Positions 52,943 to 62,307 of a stretch of 64,000 nt of DNA are shown here, one piece after another. Position 1 is the first letter of the stretch. Each line of letters begins with the position of its first letter. The notes beneath the pieces were generated by a model. The model was not told the DNA's origin. It searched no databases and was given only the letters and a program-made list of their open reading frames with translations. The translations under genes were made by a program, and so were the position numbers. This DNA is from Paraburkholderia guartelaensis. Lineage in GTDB: Bacteria > Pseudomonadota > Gammaproteobacteria > Burkholderiales > Burkholderiaceae. Where the stretch lies: positions 62,001 through 126,000 of the forward strand of contig NZ_SMOD01000024.1 in NCBI RefSeq assembly GCF_004353905.1, in the 5' to 3' direction.

Positions 52943-53746
52943 ATGGAACAGACACTTGCACAGCAATCGTTCGAAACGATTGTCTATGAACAGCGGAACG
53001 CTGCCGCTGTCATCACGCTGAATCGCCCCGAGGTCCTCAATGCGCTGAACCAGAAAGCCATCCGTGAATTGAAAGCAGCATTCGAATGCGCGCGGGACGA
53101 TGCGCGTATTGGCGGCGTCATCGTGACCGGTGCAGGCGATCGTGCGTTCATCGCGGGAGCGGACATCGGTGAACTGGCCGCCGCAACGCCTGTCGAGGCC
53201 GTGCATGCAGCGCGCGCCGGACAGGCTTTGCTCGATCTCGTCGAAAACCTGGGCAAGCCCGTCATCGCGGCAGTCAATGGTCTCGCGCTCGGCGGTGGAT
53301 GTGAAACGGCGTTGGCGTGCACGATCCGTCTGGCAACCCCTAACGCGAGATTCGGGCAGCCCGAGATCAAGCTCGGTCTCATTCCCGGCTTCGGCGGAAC
53401 GCAGCGCCTTCCTCGCGTGGTCGGCAAGAGCGTTGCCCTGCAACTCATCCTCACGGGCGAAATGATTCCGGCGGAAGAAGCACTGCGCATTGGGCTCGTG
53501 AGCGAAATTGTCGAGCCATCGAAATTGATCGACCGCGCGCAAGAGATTCTCGCGAAGATCAACGCGAATGCGCCGCTTTCGGTGCGTCATGCGATCGCGG
53601 CCGTCAATCGCGGTCTCGATGGCTCGCTCTCAGAGGGGCTCGCGCTCGAAGCGGCATTGTTCGGGGTATGTGCCTCCACCGACGACAAGACGGAAGGCAC
53701 GAAAGCCTTCCTGGAAAAACGGCCTCCCAAATTCACAGGTCGATAA
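52943..53746 (+). CDS. Enoyl-CoA hydratase (crotonase family)
   Basis: A 267-residue crotonase. The oxyanion-hole and active-site segments are AFIAGADIGELAA and AAVNGLALGGGCETALAC, and the catalytic glutamates fit QPEIKLGLIPGFGGTQRL, the classic hydratase pattern. It hydrates trans-2-enoyl-CoA in a beta-oxidation-like sequence. It opens an operon followed by CoA-transferase, decarboxylase and dehydrogenases. The stop is 90 bp from the next start. Confidence 0.88.
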   Translation: MEQTLAQQSFETIVYEQRNAAAVITLNRPEVLNALNQKAIRELKAAFECARDDARIGGVIVTGAGDRAFIAGADIGELAAATPVEAVHAARAGQALLDLVENLGKPVIAAVNGLALGGGCETALACTIRLATPNARFGQPEIKLGLIPGFGGTQRLPRVVGKSVALQLILTGEMIPAEEALRIGLVSEIVEPSKLIDRAQEILAKINANAPLSVRHAIAAVNRGLDGSLSEGLALEAALFGVCASTDDKTEGTKAFLEKRPPKFTGR

Positions 53747-53836
53747 ATCGCGGCTCTCGCCACTCCCTTCGCGACCGGCTGCGCCGGGCGCGCAAGCTAT
53801 GGGAAGCGGGCAGATCAAAATCATGGAGGTGACTCG

Positions 53837-55066
53837 ATGAACGTCGGCAATCACATCTTCTCCGGTCTGAAGGTGCTCGACCTTGCGAGCTACATTGCGG
53901 GCCCTGCCGCGACGACGATCCTTGCCGACTTCGGCGCCGACGTGATCAAGGTCGAGCCGCCGGGCACCGGGGACGTCTACCGCTACTTTTCGGCGATGCC
54001 GCCGAACCCGACGAGTGACGTCAACTATGCGTGGCAACTGACGAACCGCAACAAGCGCGGCATTGCGATCGATCTGAAGAAGCCCGACGCCAAAGAAGTG
54101 CTGCATCGCCTCGTGCGCTGGGCCGACGTGGTCGTCGTGAACTTTCCGCCGCGTGTCAAGGCGTCGCTCGGCTGCACTTACGAGGACTTCGCGCCGCTCA
54201 ACGACAAGCTCATCTACGCCGACGTAACGGGATATGGCGCCGAAGGCCCGGAGGCCGACACGCCGGGATTCGATGTCACCGCATACTGGGCGCGCTCCGG
54301 CCTGATGGAAGTCACGCATGACGCCGGCAGTCCGCCGACGCTGCCGATCCCGGGCATTGGCGACCACGCGACGGCCACGACGCTCTATGCGGCGATCGTA
54401 ACCGCGCTCTACGTGCGCGCCACGACCGGCAAGGGCAGCCATGTCTCGACCTCGTTGATCGCCAACGGCATCTGGGCCGCGGGCGCGTGGGTAGAAGGCG
54501 GCCTGAACGGCGGCCACTTCTTCGCTCAGCACGACCGCAAGGCACCGCCCAATGCGCTGCTCAATCCTTACCAGACCGCCGACAAGCGCTGGATTCTGCT
54601 CGTTGCTGCGCAGCGCAAGGACTGGCCGGGCTTCTGCAAGGCGATCGGCAAGCCCGACCTGCTGGAGGACCCGCGCTTCGTCGACGAGAACCGCATCGCC
54701 AACTCCGCACAACTGGTCGAGATTCTCGACCCGATGTTCGCGAGCCGGCCGCTCGCATACTGGAAACAGGTGCTCGATGCCGGCCGCGTGATCTTCGGTG
54801 TCGTTCAGGTCGCGACAGAAATCATCGACGACCCGCAATTGCCGGCCAACGGGATCGTCGTACCGCTCGCGCAGCCCGGCGGAAAGGAAGCCCGCACCGT
54901 CAGCAGCCCGTTTCAGGTGCTCGGCTCGCCGAAAGTGAAGCCCACGGCGGCCCCGCAACTCGGCGAACACGGTGCGCAGATCCTGCAGGAACTGGGGTTC
55001 GACGAAGCCGAGGTCGAGCGCTTGAACGATGCGGGCGCGGTCGCACGATTCAAGGGCGCGTCGTGA
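53837..55066 (+). CDS. Class III CoA-transferase (CaiB/BaiF family)
   Basis: A 409-residue CoA-transferase. It begins LKVLDLASYIAGPAATTILADFGADVIKVEPPGTGD and has RNKRGIAIDLKKP and the substrate-region TGYGAEGPEADTPGFDVTAYWARSG, where D146 is the likely catalytic aspartate that forms an acyl anhydride. It moves CoA from a donor thioester to an acid, the usual way these bacteria activate carnitine, oxalate, succinate derivatives or bile acids. The acceptor here is unknown; the other operon genes show it enters a beta-oxidation-like route. GGAGGTGACTCG precedes the ATG. Confidence 0.88.
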   Translation: MNVGNHIFSGLKVLDLASYIAGPAATTILADFGADVIKVEPPGTGDVYRYFSAMPPNPTSDVNYAWQLTNRNKRGIAIDLKKPDAKEVLHRLVRWADVVVVNFPPRVKASLGCTYEDFAPLNDKLIYADVTGYGAEGPEADTPGFDVTAYWARSGLMEVTHDAGSPPTLPIPGIGDHATATTLYAAIVTALYVRATTGKGSHVSTSLIANGIWAAGAWVEGGLNGGHFFAQHDRKAPPNALLNPYQTADKRWILLVAAQRKDWPGFCKAIGKPDLLEDPRFVDENRIANSAQLVEILDPMFASRPLAYWKQVLDAGRVIFGVVQVATEIIDDPQLPANGIVVPLAQPGGKEARTVSSPFQVLGSPKVKPTAAPQLGEHGAQILQELGFDEAEVERLNDAGAVARFKGAS

Positions 55067-55111
55067 GCGAGGCCACGCCTTCCATCCCGCACGGCAACTA
55101 TGGAGCATTCC

Positions 55112-55861
55112 ATGACTGAAGACGAAGTGCGCGCATCGGCCTACGCGATGCCACTGACGAGCCCCGCTTATCCGAAGGTGCCGTACCGGTTCGTCGATCG
55201 CGAGTTCGTGATCATCACGTATCGCACCGATCCGGAGGCGCTTGCGCGAGTGGTCCCGGCTCCGCTCAGGCCTGTCGAGCCGATCGTCAAGTACGAGTTC
55301 ATCAACATGCCCGATTCGAGCGGGCTTGGCTCCTACACCGAATCCGGCCAGGTGATACCCGTTACGCTCGACGGCGTTGCCGGTGGCTTCACGCATGCGA
55401 TGTATCTCGACAGCGAGGCCGGCATCGCCTCCGGTCGCGAGCTGCTGGGTTTTCCCAAGGTGCTCGCGCAACCGAAGCTCGAGGTGCGCAACGACGCGCT
55501 CGTTGGCACGCTCGACTACAACGGCGTGCGCGTAGCCACGGCCACGATGGCCTACAAGTACAAGGCGCTCGATCTCGCCTCGGTCAGGAAGACCCTCGAG
55601 GCGCCTGGCTATCTGCTGAAGATTTTGCCGCACGTGGACTGCACGGCGCGCGTGTGTGAAATCGTCAGGTATTACATCGAGGATCTGACTGTAAAGGGCG
55701 CGTGGACAGGCCCTGCCTCGCTGGAACTGCATCCGCACTGTTTCGCGCCCGTCGCCAAGCTGCCGGTGCTCGAGGTGCTGTCGGCCGTGCATCTGCTGAC
55801 CGACCTGTCACTCGGCAAGGCCGAAGTGGTCTACGACTATCTGTCCCATACGCAGTCCTGA
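55112..55861 (+). CDS. adc: Acetoacetate decarboxylase family protein
   Basis: A 249-residue protein with the acetoacetate decarboxylase motifs. K116 in GFPKVLAQPKLEV is the Schiff-base lysine, and E77 in SYTESGQVIPV is the conserved acid; both positions agree with Lys115 and Glu76 of the Clostridium enzyme. It should decarboxylate acetoacetate or a related beta-keto acid. In this operon it may remove the final beta-keto product to a ketone, or act on a pathway intermediate. GGAG lies 6 bp upstream of ATG 55112. Confidence 0.85.
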   Translation: MTEDEVRASAYAMPLTSPAYPKVPYRFVDREFVIITYRTDPEALARVVPAPLRPVEPIVKYEFINMPDSSGLGSYTESGQVIPVTLDGVAGGFTHAMYLDSEAGIASGRELLGFPKVLAQPKLEVRNDALVGTLDYNGVRVATATMAYKYKALDLASVRKTLEAPGYLLKILPHVDCTARVCEIVRYYIEDLTVKGAWTGPASLELHPHCFAPVAKLPVLEVLSAVHLLTDLSLGKAEVVYDYLSHTQS

Positions 55862-55882
55862 TCATCATCCGCGAGACTCACC

Positions 55883-57085
55883 ATGCCAGAGACAAAGCTT
55901 CCTCACGCGCTGCCGGCGCCCGATAGCGATTTCTACATGATCCACCAGGTCTTGAGCGACGACGAGCAGGCGCTCCTCAAGAAGGTGCGCAGCTTCATGG
56001 AAGGGACCGTGGCGCCCGTCATCAACCAGTACTGGGCCGACGACAAATTCCCGTTCGAGCTGATCCCCGGCATCCAGGATCTGAATATCGTCGGTATTGG
56101 TTTCGAGGGCTATGGCTGCCCCGGCGGCAGCGTTCTGCTCGACGGCTTCATGGCCATGGAAATTGCGCGTGTCGACGCCTCGATCGCCACGTTCTACGGT
56201 GTGCACAGCGGCCTCGCCATGGGTTCCATTTACCTCGGCGGGTCCGAAGAGCAGAAGCAGAAGTGGCTGCCGCCCATGGCCCGTCTCGAGAAGGTGGGCT
56301 GCTTTGGCCTGACCGAGCCGCTTGTCGGCTCGGGCGCCGGCGGCGGGCTGCTCACGACCGCGAAGCGCGAAGGCGATACCTGGGTGCTCAACGGCCAGAA
56401 GCGCTGGATCGGCAATTCGCCGTGGTGCGATATTTCCATCATCTGGGCTCGCGACGTCGACGACAACCAGGTGAAAGGATTCATCGTGGAAAACAAGACG
56501 ACGCCGGGGTTCTCGGTTTCGAAGATCGAGCGCAAGGTCGCGCTGCGGGTCGTGCAAAACGGCGTCATCACACTCGATAACTGCCGTGTGCCGGAAGAGA
56601 ACCGCCTGCAGGGCGATTCGACCTTCCGTGACACGGCGCGCGTGCTGCGGCTGACCCGCCAGTATGTGGCGTGGGAATCGGTGGGCTGCAGCATGGGCGC
56701 GTATGAACACGCGCTGAAGTATGCGCAGACGCGCGAACAGTTCGGCAAGCCAATCGCCTCGTTCCAGATGGTCCAGGACCTGCTCGCGAAGATGCTCGGC
56801 AATATCACGGCTTCGCAGTGCATGGTCGTACGCCTCGCGCAATTGCAGGACCAGGGCAAGCTAAAGGACGAGCATGCTTCGCTCGCCAAGGCGTTCTGCA
56901 CGGTCCGCATGCGCGAGACGGTCGGCTGGGCCCGCGAAGTACTGGGCGGCAACGGCATCGTGCTTGACTACAACGTCGCGCGCTTCATGGCCGACTCGGA
57001 AGCTCTCTATTCCTATGAAGGCACGCGCGAGATGAATTCGCTGATCGTCGGCAAGGCGGTCAGCGGCTTCAGTGCGTTCGTCTAA
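55883..57085 (+). CDS. Acyl-CoA dehydrogenase (glutaryl-CoA/ACX4-like), altered motif
   Basis: A 400-residue flavoenzyme. LVTGREVTG-like YEGTREMNSLIVGKAVSGFSAFV at the end, with the catalytic glutamate in YEGTREM, and NGQKRWIGNSPWCDISIIWARD place it among glutaryl-CoA dehydrogenase and plant ACX4 relatives. The usual TEP-x-x-GSD motif reads TEPLVGSG, with Gly151 for the conserved Asp. It oxidises an acyl-CoA to the enoyl-CoA; whether it decarboxylates or uses oxygen cannot be decided from sequence. Confidence 0.88.
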   Translation: MPETKLPHALPAPDSDFYMIHQVLSDDEQALLKKVRSFMEGTVAPVINQYWADDKFPFELIPGIQDLNIVGIGFEGYGCPGGSVLLDGFMAMEIARVDASIATFYGVHSGLAMGSIYLGGSEEQKQKWLPPMARLEKVGCFGLTEPLVGSGAGGGLLTTAKREGDTWVLNGQKRWIGNSPWCDISIIWARDVDDNQVKGFIVENKTTPGFSVSKIERKVALRVVQNGVITLDNCRVPEENRLQGDSTFRDTARVLRLTRQYVAWESVGCSMGAYEHALKYAQTREQFGKPIASFQMVQDLLAKMLGNITASQCMVVRLAQLQDQGKLKDEHASLAKAFCTVRMRETVGWAREVLGGNGIVLDYNVARFMADSEALYSYEGTREMNSLIVGKAVSGFSAFV

Positions 57086-57103
57086 CGCCACGGAGTCCTT
57101 ATC

Positions 57104-58036
57104 ATGAGCAAGACAATCGAGCGCGTGACGATCATCGGGACCGGTGTCATCGGCGCGAGCTGGGCGGCGCTGTTTCTCGCCAAAGGTCTGGATGTGGTCG
57201 CGACCGACATCGCTCCGGATGCAAAGCAGAAGCTCGACGATTTCATCGCGGCTGCGTGGCCTGCGCTGGAACAACTGGGGCTCGCGCCCGGCGCGTCGCC
57301 TTCGAAGCTGCAATTCACGGCCAACTTCGAAGAAGCCATAGCCGGGAGCGATCTGGTTCAGGAGAACGGGCCGGAGCGCATCGACTTCAAGAAGGATCTC
57401 TATCGGCGGCTCGATGAAGCGTTGGCGCCGGAGGCGATCATCGCGTCGAGTTCGTCGGGCCTGACGATGAGCGAGATTCAATCCGCCTGCCCGAACCATC
57501 CCGAACGCTGCGTAATCGGCCATCCGTTCAACCCGCCGCATCTGATACCGCTGGTCGAGATCGTGGGTGGCGCGAAGACCTCCGAAGAGACCATCGAGCG
57601 CGTCAGCGCGTTCTATCGCGGCCTCGGCAAGCGCACCATCCGCCTGCACAAGGAGGTTCCGGGCCACGTCGCCAATCGCCTGCAGGCGGCCCTCTTTCGC
57701 GAAGTGGTGTATCTGATTGCGGAAGGTGTCGTGAGCGTCGGCGATGCCGACGTGGCGGTTTCGTGGGGCCCCGGCCTGCGTTGGGGGATCATGGGGCCGA
57801 GCCTTCTCTACCATCTCGGCGGCGGCCAGGGCGGTATCGAACACTTCTTCGAGCAGTTCACCGGACCGTTGACAGCCTGGTGGCACGTGCTCGGAACACC
57901 GGAACTCACGCCGGACGTGCGGGCGACTATCATCAAGGGCGTACACGAAGAAGTCCAGTCGCGCTCGTTGCACGAGCTTGCTACCTATCGCGACGATGTT
58001 CTGATGGGCCTGCTTCGGTTGCGCAACAAGGAGTGA
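57104..58036 (+). CDS. 3-hydroxyacyl-CoA dehydrogenase-like (carnitine/gulonate dehydrogenase branch)
   Basis: A 310-residue NAD enzyme. The Rossmann fold IIGTGVIGASWAALFLAKG opens the protein; GHPFNPPHLIPLVEIVGG carries the catalytic histidine and KEVPGHVANRLQAALFRE follows it. The overall shape and length fit L-carnitine dehydrogenase, L-gulonate dehydrogenase and lambda-crystallin rather than a classical beta-oxidation enzyme. It oxidises a 3-hydroxy acid or thioester. Carnitine use is conceivable because CaiB-type transferases also serve carnitine, but other expected carnitine genes are absent. GGAG is 8 bp before the ATG. Confidence 0.86.
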   Translation: MSKTIERVTIIGTGVIGASWAALFLAKGLDVVATDIAPDAKQKLDDFIAAAWPALEQLGLAPGASPSKLQFTANFEEAIAGSDLVQENGPERIDFKKDLYRRLDEALAPEAIIASSSSGLTMSEIQSACPNHPERCVIGHPFNPPHLIPLVEIVGGAKTSEETIERVSAFYRGLGKRTIRLHKEVPGHVANRLQAALFREVVYLIAEGVVSVGDADVAVSWGPGLRWGIMGPSLLYHLGGGQGGIEHFFEQFTGPLTAWWHVLGTPELTPDVRATIIKGVHEEVQSRSLHELATYRDDVLMGLLRLRNKE

Positions 58037-58074
58037 CGCCTTTCACCGAAGGCGCGGATCTGTGAGGTGCGGAG

Positions 58075-59628
58075 ATGAAAAGCCTGCAGCGTCTCATCGT
58101 AATTGCGCTTGTCTTCGTGGTGGCCGCGTGTGCCGGTTTGCCGCCACAGACGAACCAGCCACAGACTTTTGCGCTGCAACACACGGAAAGCACACGGCTC
58201 GGCACGCTCTTCGTGCCCGAAGAGCAGAAGCATCCGGGCGACACGGCGTTTCACCTGCTGCAAGACCCGACCGACGCGATCGTGGCCCGCATCATGCTCG
58301 CCGGAAACGCCGACCGTTCGCTCGACCTGCAGTACTACATCTGGCACGACGATCTGGTAGGCCGTGAACTGGCGGCAGCGTTGCTCAAGGCCGCAGACCG
58401 GGGCGTACGTGTTCGTGTCCTGCTCGACGACCTGGGCACGAACGCAGACGACCAGGTACTGCTCACGCTCAACTCGCACCCGAATGTGCAGATACGGCTA
58501 TTCAATCCGGTCGCAAGCCGCAACTTCAAGTCGCTTGCGACCGCGCTCGAATTCTCGCGTGTCGACCGGCGCATGCACAACAAGGCAATGATTGCGGATA
58601 ACGAAGCGGCCATTCTTGGCGGGCGCAATATCGGCGACGAATACTTCGGGGCCTCGAGCGTGGTGGCCTTCGGGGATCTGGATGTACTGGTACACGGACC
58701 GGTTGTCCACCAGGTGTCTAACGCCTTCGATCAGTTCTGGAATTCCGAATCGAGTTATTCCATCGAGCAACTGATGGGGCACGCGGCGGATCCGTCCGCA
58801 TTGGCCACCTACCGCGCGAAACTGGACGACTACATCAATTCGGTGCACGACTCCGCTTACGTCGTGCAAGCGAGAGAGCGGATGGCCGCTGTGCTCGACC
58901 CTGGCAGCACCGACTTTGCGTGGGGGCAAGCCACGCTCCTGTACGACGACCCGGCCAAGGTCACGCGCGATCCGAACGATCCGAAAGGCCACCTCATGAC
59001 GAAGTTCGCGGCCCTGAACCTCAAACCCACACACGAGATGCTGATCATTTCGCCATACTTCGTGCCGGGCAAAGAGGGCGTGGCATGGATCAGCGATCTG
59101 ACCGCTCGCGGCGTGCGCGTCACGGTGCTGACCAATTCGCTCGCAGCAACCGACGTCGTTGCGGTCAATGCCGGATACGAGCACTATCGAGAAGATCTCC
59201 TCAAGGCCGGCGTACAGCTGTATGAACTGAAACCCGTTGGCTCGGTCCACGTGAAGTCGCAACGAAAGATATTTGGCTCATCGAGGGCGTCGTTGCATGC
59301 GAAAACCTATGTGTTCGACAGGCAAAGCGTTTTCATCGGGTCGATGAATCTCGATCCGCGCTCGAGTCACCTCAACACGGAGATCGGCGTACTCTGCAAT
59401 AGCCCGGCCATTGCCGGCCAGGTGGTCGACGACGTCGAGCCACATCTGAACGAGGTTGCGTGGCGAGTGGAACTGCGCACCGACGCGAACGGCTCGAAAC
59501 GCATCGTCTGGATCGACACCGCCGAAAACGGCACGGTAACGGAACTGGACTCGGAGCCGGATGTCTCTTTTGGACGGCGCACGAGCATCTGGTTCATGGG
59601 TCTGCTGCCGATCGAATCGGAGCTATGA
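58075..59628 (+). CDS. Phospholipase D family lipoprotein (ClsC/YmdC-like)
   Basis: A 517-residue protein with two HKD motifs (H168-N-K170...D175 and H408-A-K410...D415) in MHNKAMIADNEAAILGGRN and LHAKTYVFDRQSVFIGSMN. The lipobox VVAAC puts the acylated cysteine at residue 19, so the enzyme is membrane-anchored facing the periplasm. The pattern fits the ClsC/YmdC branch of cardiolipin synthases or a related phospholipase. Its ATG is 38 bp after the 3-hydroxyacyl-CoA dehydrogenase stop, perhaps in the same transcript. Confidence 0.85.
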   Translation: MKSLQRLIVIALVFVVAACAGLPPQTNQPQTFALQHTESTRLGTLFVPEEQKHPGDTAFHLLQDPTDAIVARIMLAGNADRSLDLQYYIWHDDLVGRELAAALLKAADRGVRVRVLLDDLGTNADDQVLLTLNSHPNVQIRLFNPVASRNFKSLATALEFSRVDRRMHNKAMIADNEAAILGGRNIGDEYFGASSVVAFGDLDVLVHGPVVHQVSNAFDQFWNSESSYSIEQLMGHAADPSALATYRAKLDDYINSVHDSAYVVQARERMAAVLDPGSTDFAWGQATLLYDDPAKVTRDPNDPKGHLMTKFAALNLKPTHEMLIISPYFVPGKEGVAWISDLTARGVRVTVLTNSLAATDVVAVNAGYEHYREDLLKAGVQLYELKPVGSVHVKSQRKIFGSSRASLHAKTYVFDRQSVFIGSMNLDPRSSHLNTEIGVLCNSPAIAGQVVDDVEPHLNEVAWRVELRTDANGSKRIVWIDTAENGTVTELDSEPDVSFGRRTSIWFMGLLPIESEL

Positions 59629-59687
59629 GTGCAATGGTGCACGGCTTGCAGCCGGGCGCGAGGGGTGTATAACCGTACGAGGTAGCC

Positions 59688-60488
59688 ATGTGGATCTTCC
59701 GTGTCGATGAGCCGCGTCTTGGGCGTATCCGCGTTCGGGAGTGGCGCCGCCGCGCGCGCCATACCGTGGGTCTGCTCCTGCTGCTGCTGGGCGGTGCCGC
59801 TACGGGTCTGGTCGTGCTTGACCAGTCCAGTAATTCGTTTTCAAACAAGTTGTTCAACGCCATTTGGGATGGAGTGAATCTCGTCACGACAGTCGGTGAC
59901 TTTGCCGAGTTCAACGAAAATCAAAAGGCCTTCATGCTGCTGGCCATGCTCGCGACGCTGGTGATAGGCGGATTCGCGGTGTCGAAGCTGACCGGCATGC
60001 TATCCGGCGACGACGTGATGGCGTATCGGGAGAACAGAATCATGGAACGCAAACTCGAACATCTCGCCAATCACGTCGTCGTGGTTGGATATCACTCCCT
60101 CGGGATTCTGGTTGCCGATCGATTGCGCGATGCGGGGCAGACGGTGCTGATTCTCGTGGGCGATCAGGCGCAGGCAGAACGCGCAGCGGACCATGACCAT
60201 ATGGTCGTGCTCGGCTCGCCCGACGCGTTTGACGAAGTGCTCAAGGGCGCGCGCCTCGATAGCGCCAGGGCGCTCGTCGTCACGACACCCGACAGCAACA
60301 ACAACCTGGCGATCACGTTGCTCGCGCATACGCTCAATCCCTCGCTCCCGATTGCCGTGCCGGGGGAAAATCCCCTGAGGAAAGGGCTGTTGGAGAACGC
60401 GGGCGCGTCCAATGTGGTCATCGTCGATGAGATTATCGTGGATGCGCTGGTCGGCAAGCTCACAACCCGAGTGGAGGCGACAACATGA
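59688..60488 (+). CDS. Two-helix ion channel with TrkA-N (RCK) domain
   Basis: A 266-residue channel. TM1 spans about 27-44, a pore loop about 58-73, TM2 about 79-100, then a cytoplasmic NAD-binding RCK domain (VVVVGYHSLGILVADRL, 115-262). The pore reads TTVGDF (67-72) instead of the potassium-filter TVGYG or TVGFG, so the filter tyrosine-glycine is missing or replaced. Selectivity is therefore doubtful. It overlaps the downstream SulP gene in ATGA, suggesting the two work together. Confidence 0.78.
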   Translation: MWIFRVDEPRLGRIRVREWRRRARHTVGLLLLLLGGAATGLVVLDQSSNSFSNKLFNAIWDGVNLVTTVGDFAEFNENQKAFMLLAMLATLVIGGFAVSKLTGMLSGDDVMAYRENRIMERKLEHLANHVVVVGYHSLGILVADRLRDAGQTVLILVGDQAQAERAADHDHMVVLGSPDAFDEVLKGARLDSARALVVTTPDSNNNLAITLLAHTLNPSLPIAVPGENPLRKGLLENAGASNVVIVDEIIVDALVGKLTTRVEATT

Positions 60489-62242
60489 AATCTGCTGCTT
60501 CTATGGAACCGCGGCTCCATCGCATGCCCTTCTTGCAGGGCCTCTTGCCCATCAACACCGCACAGTTGCCGCACGATATCGTCGCCGGGATCACGCTGGC
60601 GGCACTCGGCATTCCCGAGGTGATGGGTTACACGAAAATTGCGGGCACGCCCACGGTCACCGGCCTCTACACGATCCTGCTGCCGCTGGTCGCATTCGCC
60701 TTCTTTGGCGCGTCGCGTCAACTGGTGGTCGCCGCAGACTCCGCAACCGCCGCCATCCTTGCCGGCATGTTGACCGCCGTCGCCGCACTGGGCAGCAAGG
60801 AATATATCGCCCTGACCAGCACCGTTGCGCTGACGGTCGGGGTGATGCTCGTGATCGCGCGCGTCTTCCGGCTGGGTTTTCTCGCGGACTTTCTTTCCCG
60901 AAGCGCGCTGATCGGCTTCCTGACCGGCGTCGGCGTGCAGGTCGCGGCAGGCGAGTTCGCCGGACTGCTCGGACTCGCGAAACAGGGGCATGGCCCGATC
61001 ATGCAGATCGTGACCGTGTTTCAGCGCATCGGCGGTATCAATGTGCCGACTGCTGCGCTGGCGATTGCCGTGCTCGTGGTAATCGTCGGCTGCAAGCGGT
61101 TTGTACCGCGTGCGCCTGGCGCGCTGATCGCCGTGATCGGCTCCATCGTGGCGAGCGCGGTGTTCAATTTCGCCTCGCGTGGCATTGCGGTTACGGGCGA
61201 TGTGCCGGGCGGGTTGCCGTCGTTGTTCCTGCCGCCGGTGCATATGAATGAGATCAACCAGGTGCTCGCCACCGCGGCATCGTGTTTCATCGTCATCATT
61301 GCGCAGAGCGCCGCGACGGCGCGCGCGTATGCCAACCGCTACAACGAGAAGGGCGACGACAACGCCGACATCATCGGCCTCGCCGCCGCAAACGCCGCGG
61401 CCGCGTTCACCGGCACATTCGTCGTGAACGGTAGCCCGACCAAGACCGAGATGGTGGACGAAGCGGGCGGCCGCACGCAGATCGCCCATCTCACGACCGC
61501 CGCAATCGTGCTGCTCGTGCTGCTGTTCCTCACGAAGCCGCTCAGCTTTCTGCCTGGCGCCGTGCTGTCGGCCATCGTCTTCATGATCGGCGTGAAGCTG
61601 ATCGACATTAAGGGGATGGCCGAGCTGTATCGCATGCAGAAAGACGAGTTCGTCGTGGCGTTGCTTGCCGCCGGCGTGGTCGTGTTCGTCGATGTGATGC
61701 ACGGCATCCTGGCGGCAGTCGTGCTGTCGTTGATTGCGCATGCGCGGCATAGCTACCGCCTGCGCACGCGTGTGCTCACGCGAGGCCCCGAAGACCGGTG
61801 GATCGCGCATCCTGTTACACCCAATCTGCTTGCGGCGCCCGGTATTGTCGTTTACCGGTTCGAAGCGGACATGTTCTATGCAAACGCCGGCCGCTTCACC
61901 GAAGAAGTGCTCAAAGTCGTCAACGACGCCAGCCCGACGCCGCGCTGGATTGTCGTCGACGCGACTGAGATGTACAACATCGATTACACGGCAGGCAAGA
62001 CTCTGGTCCAACTAGGCGAAGAACTCGACAAGCGGGGCGTGGGTATCGCCGCCGTCGCGCTTGCCACAGGCGTGCGGCATCAAATCGAGCGGTACAAGGC
62101 GCTACGTGCGCGCGGCGCCCATCGCGAGATCTTTGCGACGGTGGACGCAGCCGTAGAAGCCCTGCGCGATCTGTCGCCATCGCCCGAACCGTCGGCATCG
62201 GCACCGGGACCCGAATCTCCTCCGGACACGAAGCCGGAATGA
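60485..62242 (+). CDS. SulP-family anion transporter with STAS domain
   Basis: A 585-residue inner-membrane transporter with about 12 helices. HDIVAGITLAALGIPEVMGYTKIAGTP and GLYTILLPLVAFAFFGASRQLVVAADSATA are SulP signatures; a C-terminal STAS domain (about 445-560, ending the conserved VVDATEMYNIDYTAGKTL) regulates transport. Substrates of the family are sulfate, bicarbonate, chloride and other anions. Its start overlaps the channel gene by 4 bp. A short Pro/Glu-rich tail ends the protein. Confidence 0.9.
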   Translation: MKSAASMEPRLHRMPFLQGLLPINTAQLPHDIVAGITLAALGIPEVMGYTKIAGTPTVTGLYTILLPLVAFAFFGASRQLVVAADSATAAILAGMLTAVAALGSKEYIALTSTVALTVGVMLVIARVFRLGFLADFLSRSALIGFLTGVGVQVAAGEFAGLLGLAKQGHGPIMQIVTVFQRIGGINVPTAALAIAVLVVIVGCKRFVPRAPGALIAVIGSIVASAVFNFASRGIAVTGDVPGGLPSLFLPPVHMNEINQVLATAASCFIVIIAQSAATARAYANRYNEKGDDNADIIGLAAANAAAAFTGTFVVNGSPTKTEMVDEAGGRTQIAHLTTAAIVLLVLLFLTKPLSFLPGAVLSAIVFMIGVKLIDIKGMAELYRMQKDEFVVALLAAGVVVFVDVMHGILAAVVLSLIAHARHSYRLRTRVLTRGPEDRWIAHPVTPNLLAAPGIVVYRFEADMFYANAGRFTEEVLKVVNDASPTPRWIVVDATEMYNIDYTAGKTLVQLGEELDKRGVGIAAVALATGVRHQIERYKALRARGAHREIFATVDAAVEALRDLSPSPEPSASAPGPESPPDTKPE

Positions 62243-62307
62243 GGCAGGGTATGCGGGAAGTAAGGTGTAAGAAGGCCGCCTTGACGGTCAATTGAAAGGA
62301 GGGCGAG

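Noticed and set aside
53630..55792. Open frame of about 720 codons on the minus strand
   Set aside because: It is antisense to the CoA-transferase and decarboxylase genes, has Arg/His/Ala-biased composition and no recognisable domain; such long shadows are common in high-GC DNA.
60164..62011. Open frame of about 615 codons on the minus strand
   Set aside because: Antisense to the SulP gene with His/Arg-rich low-information sequence.
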